Below, one piece after another: positions 4,932 through 5,802 of a stretch of DNA of 5,802 bases. Every line of letters begins with the position of its first letter. Position 1 is the stretch's first letter. Below the pieces are notes generated by a model that saw only the letters and a list, made by a program, of their open reading frames with translations, was not told where the DNA came from and made no database searches. The position numbers and the translations under genes are program-made. The stretch comes from Deltaproteobacteria bacterium (GTDB lineage Bacteria; Desulfobacterota; Syntrophia; Syntrophales; UBA2210), in the NCBI GenBank assembly GCA_019314085.1, contig JAFCZZ010000128.1, positions 1-5,802 on the forward strand, read 5' to 3'.

Positions 4932-5802
4932 TCAGGTATTAAATCGAAAATAGACGATATCCCCGTCAGCAATACGGTGGTCTCTTCCCTCTATTCGGAC
5001 AAGACCCTTCTCTTTTGCAGCGGAGATGCCCCCCACCTTCACAAAATCTTCATAATGAAGAACCTCCGCCCGGATAAAACCGCGTTCCATGTCGGTGTGT
5101 ATCTTTCCGGCAGCTCGGGACGCCCCGGTGTCCTCCGGAATTGTCCAGGCACGAAGCTGGTCGCCCGCCGCCGTGTAAAAGGTGATCAGTCCCAACAGAT
5201 CGTACCCGGCCCTGATCAGCTTCTGGAGCCCTGATTCACGAAGGCCAAGATCCTCAAGAAACTCCCGCCTGTCCTCCTCCGGGAGCAACGCTATCTCCGC
5301 CTCCATATTACCACAGATAACAATCGCCTCCGATCCGTCCGAACTCGCTATCTCCTCTACGGAAGCGACGTATCCACTCCCCTCCCGTAATTCAGATTCA
5401 TCTCCACTCCCCTCCCGTAATTCAGATTCATCAACATTGGCAACATACAAGATCTTCTTGGCCGTAATAAGGTTCACCTCTCTCAGCACTGCCTCCTGCT
5501 CGGTCGTCAGGACGATATTCCGTACCGGGATGCCCTTGCCCAGGGATTCGCGTATCCTGTGATACAGTTCCACTTCACTGCGGTGCCCCTTGTCTCCCCC
5601 TCGTGCCGATTTTTCCAGCTTTTGTATCCGTTTTTCGGCGGTCTCAAGGTCAGCCAGAAGCAGCTCCATCCTGACGACCTCGATATCACCGGCAGGGTCT
5701 ATGACCCCGTGAACGTGAGCCACATCGGGGTCATCAAAACAGCGTACGATATGGACGATCGCATCCACATCCCGTATGTTCCCGAGAAACTTATTTCCCA
5801 AC
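4932..5802 (-). CDS. ychF: YchF/EngD (OLA1-type) redox-responsive ATPase, N-terminus beyond window edge
   Basis: YchF is an Obg-family P-loop NTPase that prefers ATP, binds ribosomes and is linked to stress responses and translation control. About 290 residues are present. By comparison with the usual length of about 363, roughly 84 N-terminal residues, with the P-loop and switch motifs, lie outside the window. Visible are GLGNKFLGNIRD, VRCF and the HVHGVIDP segment, followed by a helical charged region (LLLADLETAEKRIQKLE). Next come the NVDE motif that replaces NKxD and confers ATP preference, EDRREFLEDLGL, and the C-terminal TGS domain (AWTIPEDTG, AAGKIHTDMERGFIRAEV, DGDIVYFRF). The stop codon TGA is the complement of 4932-4934. 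The apparent first residue of the frame at the edge is internal, not a start. The oddity is an extra DESELREGSG directly after NVDESELREGSG, caused by a 30-bp duplication. The gene converges on the sigma-54 transcript. Confidence 0.96.
   Translation of the reverse strand, partial: LGNKFLGNIRDVDAIVHIVRCFDDPDVAHVHGVIDPAGDIEVVRMELLLADLETAEKRIQKLEKSARGGDKGHRSEVELYHRIRESLGKGIPVRNIVLTTEQEAVLREVNLITAKKILYVANVDESELREGSGDESELREGSGYVASVEEIASSDGSEAIVICGNMEAEIALLPEEDRREFLEDLGLRESGLQKLIRAGYDLLGLITFYTAAGDQLRAWTIPEDTGASRAAGKIHTDMERGFIRAEVLHYEDFVKVGGISAAKEKGLVRIEGRDHRIADGDIVYFRFNT
5373..5432 (-). repeat. Exact 30-bp in-frame tandem duplication inside ychF
   Basis: Bases 5373-5402 and 5403-5432 are identical and each aligns exactly with ten codons (DESELREGSG). 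The first copy in translation order completes the NVDE motif. The second is an insertion before YVASVEEIA, where YchF proteins normally continue directly. Perfect identity suggests a recent slippage event or, less likely, an assembly artefact. Confidence 0.95.

Noticed and set aside
4724..5234. Plus-strand open frames across the hairpin region and the ychF 3' end
   Set aside because: They overlap the structured repeats, the terminator or ychF, lack ribosome binding sites and have no recognisable protein features.

Overview
The window looks like a chromosomal segment from a Gram-negative bacterium of moderate GC content. It holds two conserved translation-associated GTPase-type genes that run off the edges, with a sigma-54 regulatory module between them. 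A sigma-54 enhancer-binding protein with two GAF domains, plus an EF-G of the non-canonical type common as a second or third copy in Deltaproteobacteria and relatives, makes a Desulfobacterota-like host my best guess. That placement is inference; no rRNA or other strong marker is present.

Layout: (1) 1-1991, plus strand, elongation factor G, missing only its extreme N-terminus at the window edge. (2) 2013-4130, plus strand, 21 nt later and probably in the same operon, a 705-residue GAF-GAF-AAA+-Fis sigma-54 activator. (3) 4131-4443, a gene-free control region. It carries a weak hairpin with a T-run, a TGTGC-N7-GCACA inverted repeat, an AT-rich IHF-like site and an excellent -24/-12 promoter (TGGCAC-N5-TTGCT; GG and GC separated by exactly 10 nt). 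(4) 4444-4653, a small 69-codon ORF for a highly charged, Ser/Gly-rich, probably disordered protein. (5) 4661-4798, two 42-nt hairpins that differ at only two positions; the two differences form one compensatory base-pair change. Each shows an 18-nt loop containing CCCTCCTTT, which resembles the anti-Shine-Dalgarno tail of 16S rRNA. (6) 4853-4893, a strong intrinsic terminator. (7) 4932-5802, minus strand, convergent, the C-terminal three quarters of the YchF ATPase, with an exact 30-bp in-frame tandem duplication next to its NVDE nucleotide-specificity motif.

The most interesting part is items 3-6. They read as one transcription unit of about 490 nt: sigma-54 promoter, small ORF, tandem anti-SD hairpins, terminator. 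It lies directly downstream of a gene for a sigma-54 activator that could control it. The architecture parallels the alphaproteobacterial 'cuckoo'/CcsR small RNAs, in which an alternative-sigma promoter drives a small-protein gene followed by tandem hairpins with CCUCC loops. The sequence and the sigma factor are different here, so this may be an independent or undescribed analogue. The hypothesis is that a signal sensed by the GAF domains activates sigma-54 transcription of a small protein and of RNAs that bind Shine-Dalgarno sequences, retuning translation. The RNA's expression, processing and targets are not visible in sequence and remain inference.
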